A stretch of DNA of 64,000 bases from Flammeovirga yaeyamensis (GTDB lineage: Bacteria > Bacteroidota > Bacteroidia > Cytophagales > Flammeovirgaceae), in contig NZ_CP076132.1 in assembly GCF_018736045.1 (NCBI RefSeq), forward strand, positions 4,263,501 to 4,327,500. The letters run 5' to 3'. Position 1 is the first letter of the stretch. The number at the start of each line of letters is the position of its first letter. Below the pieces are notes generated by a model. It worked only from the letters and a program-made list of their open reading frames with translations, made no database searches and was not told the origin of the DNA. Shown here in pieces: positions 62,746 through 64,000 of the stretch. The position numbers were made by a program, and so were the translations under genes.

Positions 62746-64000
62746 TTATATGTATTGTGCTTCTAAAGCTGCTAAAACATATCTAATATCTGTATCTGTA
62801 ACTCCTTTTACTTGTTTTTTAATAGTTGTAATCGATTTAGTCTGAAGACTTTCAATTACTTTTTTAATTTTATTTTGATTTTTAGAATCAACTAACTCTT
62901 TCACATCAATTCTACCTTGAGCAATGTATTTTGCCAAAAATGTTTCAACTTTAACTCTGGATACCCCCATTTCTCTTGCAATAGCAATAGGTTCTTTACC
63001 TTGTCTAAATAAAACATATGCTGTAGTCTGAGGTGAATATTTCTTCTTCTCTTCTGATTTTGGTTTTGCCGTTAAACTGATTTTTTCTTCCTTAATATGA
63101 TCTGTTTTAAAGCTAGGCTTTCCAATTTCGTCCTTCTTCAAATCAGACTTTTTGATGTAGCTTTCTACTAACTTCTCCCCTCTTATCATTTTCTGAGCGG
63201 TAGCATAAACACGAGCAGCAATATCTTTTACTTCTGCTGTATAGCCTAAAACAAAACGTTCGCCTTTCAGATCTTCCAAATGATCTGTCGCGTTTTTATG
63301 CACCTTCTTTAGTTCTGCATCAAAATATTGTTGTGCCTTCTGAGTACGCTCATATAAAAAGTCAATATATCCTTCTTCTTGTTTTGATAAAATAGATGCC
63401 ACCTGATTTCTAAAACCATCACCTACTTTCTTTAATGTTCTCACCTGCTCTAAAATCTCTTTACCCCAAGGCTTAAATCGTTGCTTTGAAGATAGATTCT
63501 CTGTTTTATCGTAAGTCATCAAATGCTCTTCTAAATGCTGAACAAGAAAACTTAGATTGAAGGCAGATAATAAAGTGTTATATATAAAGGTATGTGCTTC
63601 CTGTTGTAAGTGAGGCGTCAGTTGCTCAATACTCATGGATGATTTTGTAAAGTGACTCAATGTCGCATCAATAGGTACACCTCTTTCGTTAATTGGAGTT
63701 GACAAAACCAACCCATCCAAAGAAGTTAATCTTGATAATGCCACATACACCTGTCCGGGGGCAAATGCTTTTCCTACATCCAAAATGGCTTTTTCGAAGG
63801 TTAAACCCTGACTCTTATGTACCGTAATCGCCCAAGCCAACTTGATAGGATATTGGATAAAACGACCTATCAATTGCTCTTCTACTTCTCCTGTAGCCTT
63901 ATTGAGGACGTATTTTTTATTTTCCCACTCGTAATCTTCTACTTTAAATTCTGGAGTGCCATCATCAAATTTTACCCAAACATCTTTAGAATCACATTGT
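62746..64000 (-). CDS. PIF1-like helicase with C-terminal HTH domain (5' end outside window)
   Basis: The frame stays open from the stop at 62746 to the window edge, at least 418 residues; the N-terminus is missing. The helicase end has [20 protein letters not shown] and [20 protein letters not shown], typical of PIF1/RecD2-like superfamily 1 enzymes (motifs V and VI). After a long helical linker comes a winged-helix-like region with ATAYVLF-type repeats ([20 protein letters not shown], then [18 protein letters not shown]), the HTH_40 type seen on bacterial helicases. Probably unwinds DNA (or G-quadruplexes) in repair. Confidence 0.82.
   Translation of the reverse strand, partial: QCDSKDVWVKFDDGTPEFKVEDYEWENKKYVLNKATGEVEEQLIGRFIQYPIKLAWAITVHKSQGLTFEKAILDVGKAFAPGQVYVALSRLTSLDGLVLSTPINERGVPIDATLSHFTKSSMSIEQLTPHLQQEAHTFIYNTLLSAFNLSFLVQHLEEHLMTYDKTENLSSKQRFKPWGKEILEQVRTLKKVGDGFRNQVASILSKQEEGYIDFLYERTQKAQQYFDAELKKVHKNATDHLEDLKGERFVLGYTAEVKDIAARVYATAQKMIRGEKLVESYIKKSDLKKDEIGKPSFKTDHIKEEKISLTAKPKSEEKKKYSPQTTAYVLFRQGKEPIAIAREMGVSRVKVETFLAKYIAQGRIDVKELVDSKNQNKIKKVIESLQTKSITTIKKQVKGVTDTDIRYVLAALEAQYI

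Overview
The window looks like a chromosomal segment of a marine gliding Bacteroidota of the Cytophagia, close to the Flammeovirga type. The evidence is an AT-rich sequence (roughly one third G+C by eye), two proteins with a C-terminal type IX secretion (T9SS) sorting domain, the gliding-motility ABC permease GldF, the short Bacteroidota form of 2-isopropylmalate synthase, FabV, BshB1, DUF2911, DUF4251 and DUF389 proteins, and at least one clear Bacteroidota promoter (TTTG, 20 bases, TAnnTTTG). I see no tRNA, rRNA, CRISPR array, intact insertion sequence or prophage. Species assignment is inference.

Region by region. 1-9.1 kb: the 5' end of a likely formate-tetrahydrofolate ligase gene, an enoyl-CoA hydratase relative, a small acidic lipoprotein, a YdjM-type membrane protein, a metallophosphoesterase, a DUF2809 protein, a uracil/xanthine permease, a DUF389 membrane protein and a two-cluster iron-sulfur protein. 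9.1-12.8 kb: a two-gene cassette with its own consensus promoter and a leader hairpin. It encodes a large AAA/ABC-type ATPase (DUF3696) and a partner whose C-terminal half resembles the phospholipase-D-like MIT_C domain. This is the best candidate for an uncharacterised (defence-like) system. 13-16.3 kb: Mn-type superoxide dismutase and a TPR-transmembrane-HTH regulator. 17-19.5 kb: polyprenyl synthetase, GldF and a DUF4251 protein. 19.7-24.3 kb: a co-directional run of TetR regulator, TMEM175-like protein, ParA, a ribbon-helix-helix partner carrying a ParB-like N-terminal motif, and a T9SS-exported FG-GAP protein.

24.3-31.8 kb: two unknown paired genes, a DUF2911 protein, an FAD amine oxidase, a tandem SpoIIAA-like protein, LeuA and a large alpha-helical protein, with a dyad-rich intergenic region before leuA. 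31.9-35.5 kb: an HPt protein, a sigma-54 response regulator, a TPR lipoprotein and a glycosyltransferase. 35.5-38.5 kb: an MscS channel with a duplicated N-terminal domain, a thioredoxin-fold protein without the usual CxxC and a PspB-like protein. 38.5-41.7 kb: a possible small RNA, upp and an MlaE/MlaF-type lipid ABC transporter.

41.9-45.1 kb: a tandem array of five small outer-membrane beta-barrel genes of two subtypes, with a 71-base identical block shared by two copies and a 12-T tract upstream of one. 45.3-50.2 kb: small unknown genes, BshB1, a SnoaL-like protein, HflX and a methyltransferase. 50.3-58.7 kb: one 2799-residue T9SS cargo protein. 59.1-64 kb: an M23 peptidase lipoprotein, a GNAT acetyltransferase, FabV, a small exported protein and the C-terminal part of a PIF1-like helicase that runs off the window.

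Overall this is mostly core chromosome (envelope biogenesis, secretion and gliding, redox, small-molecule metabolism) with a few accessory-looking pieces: the ATPase pair, the barrel array and the ParA pair.
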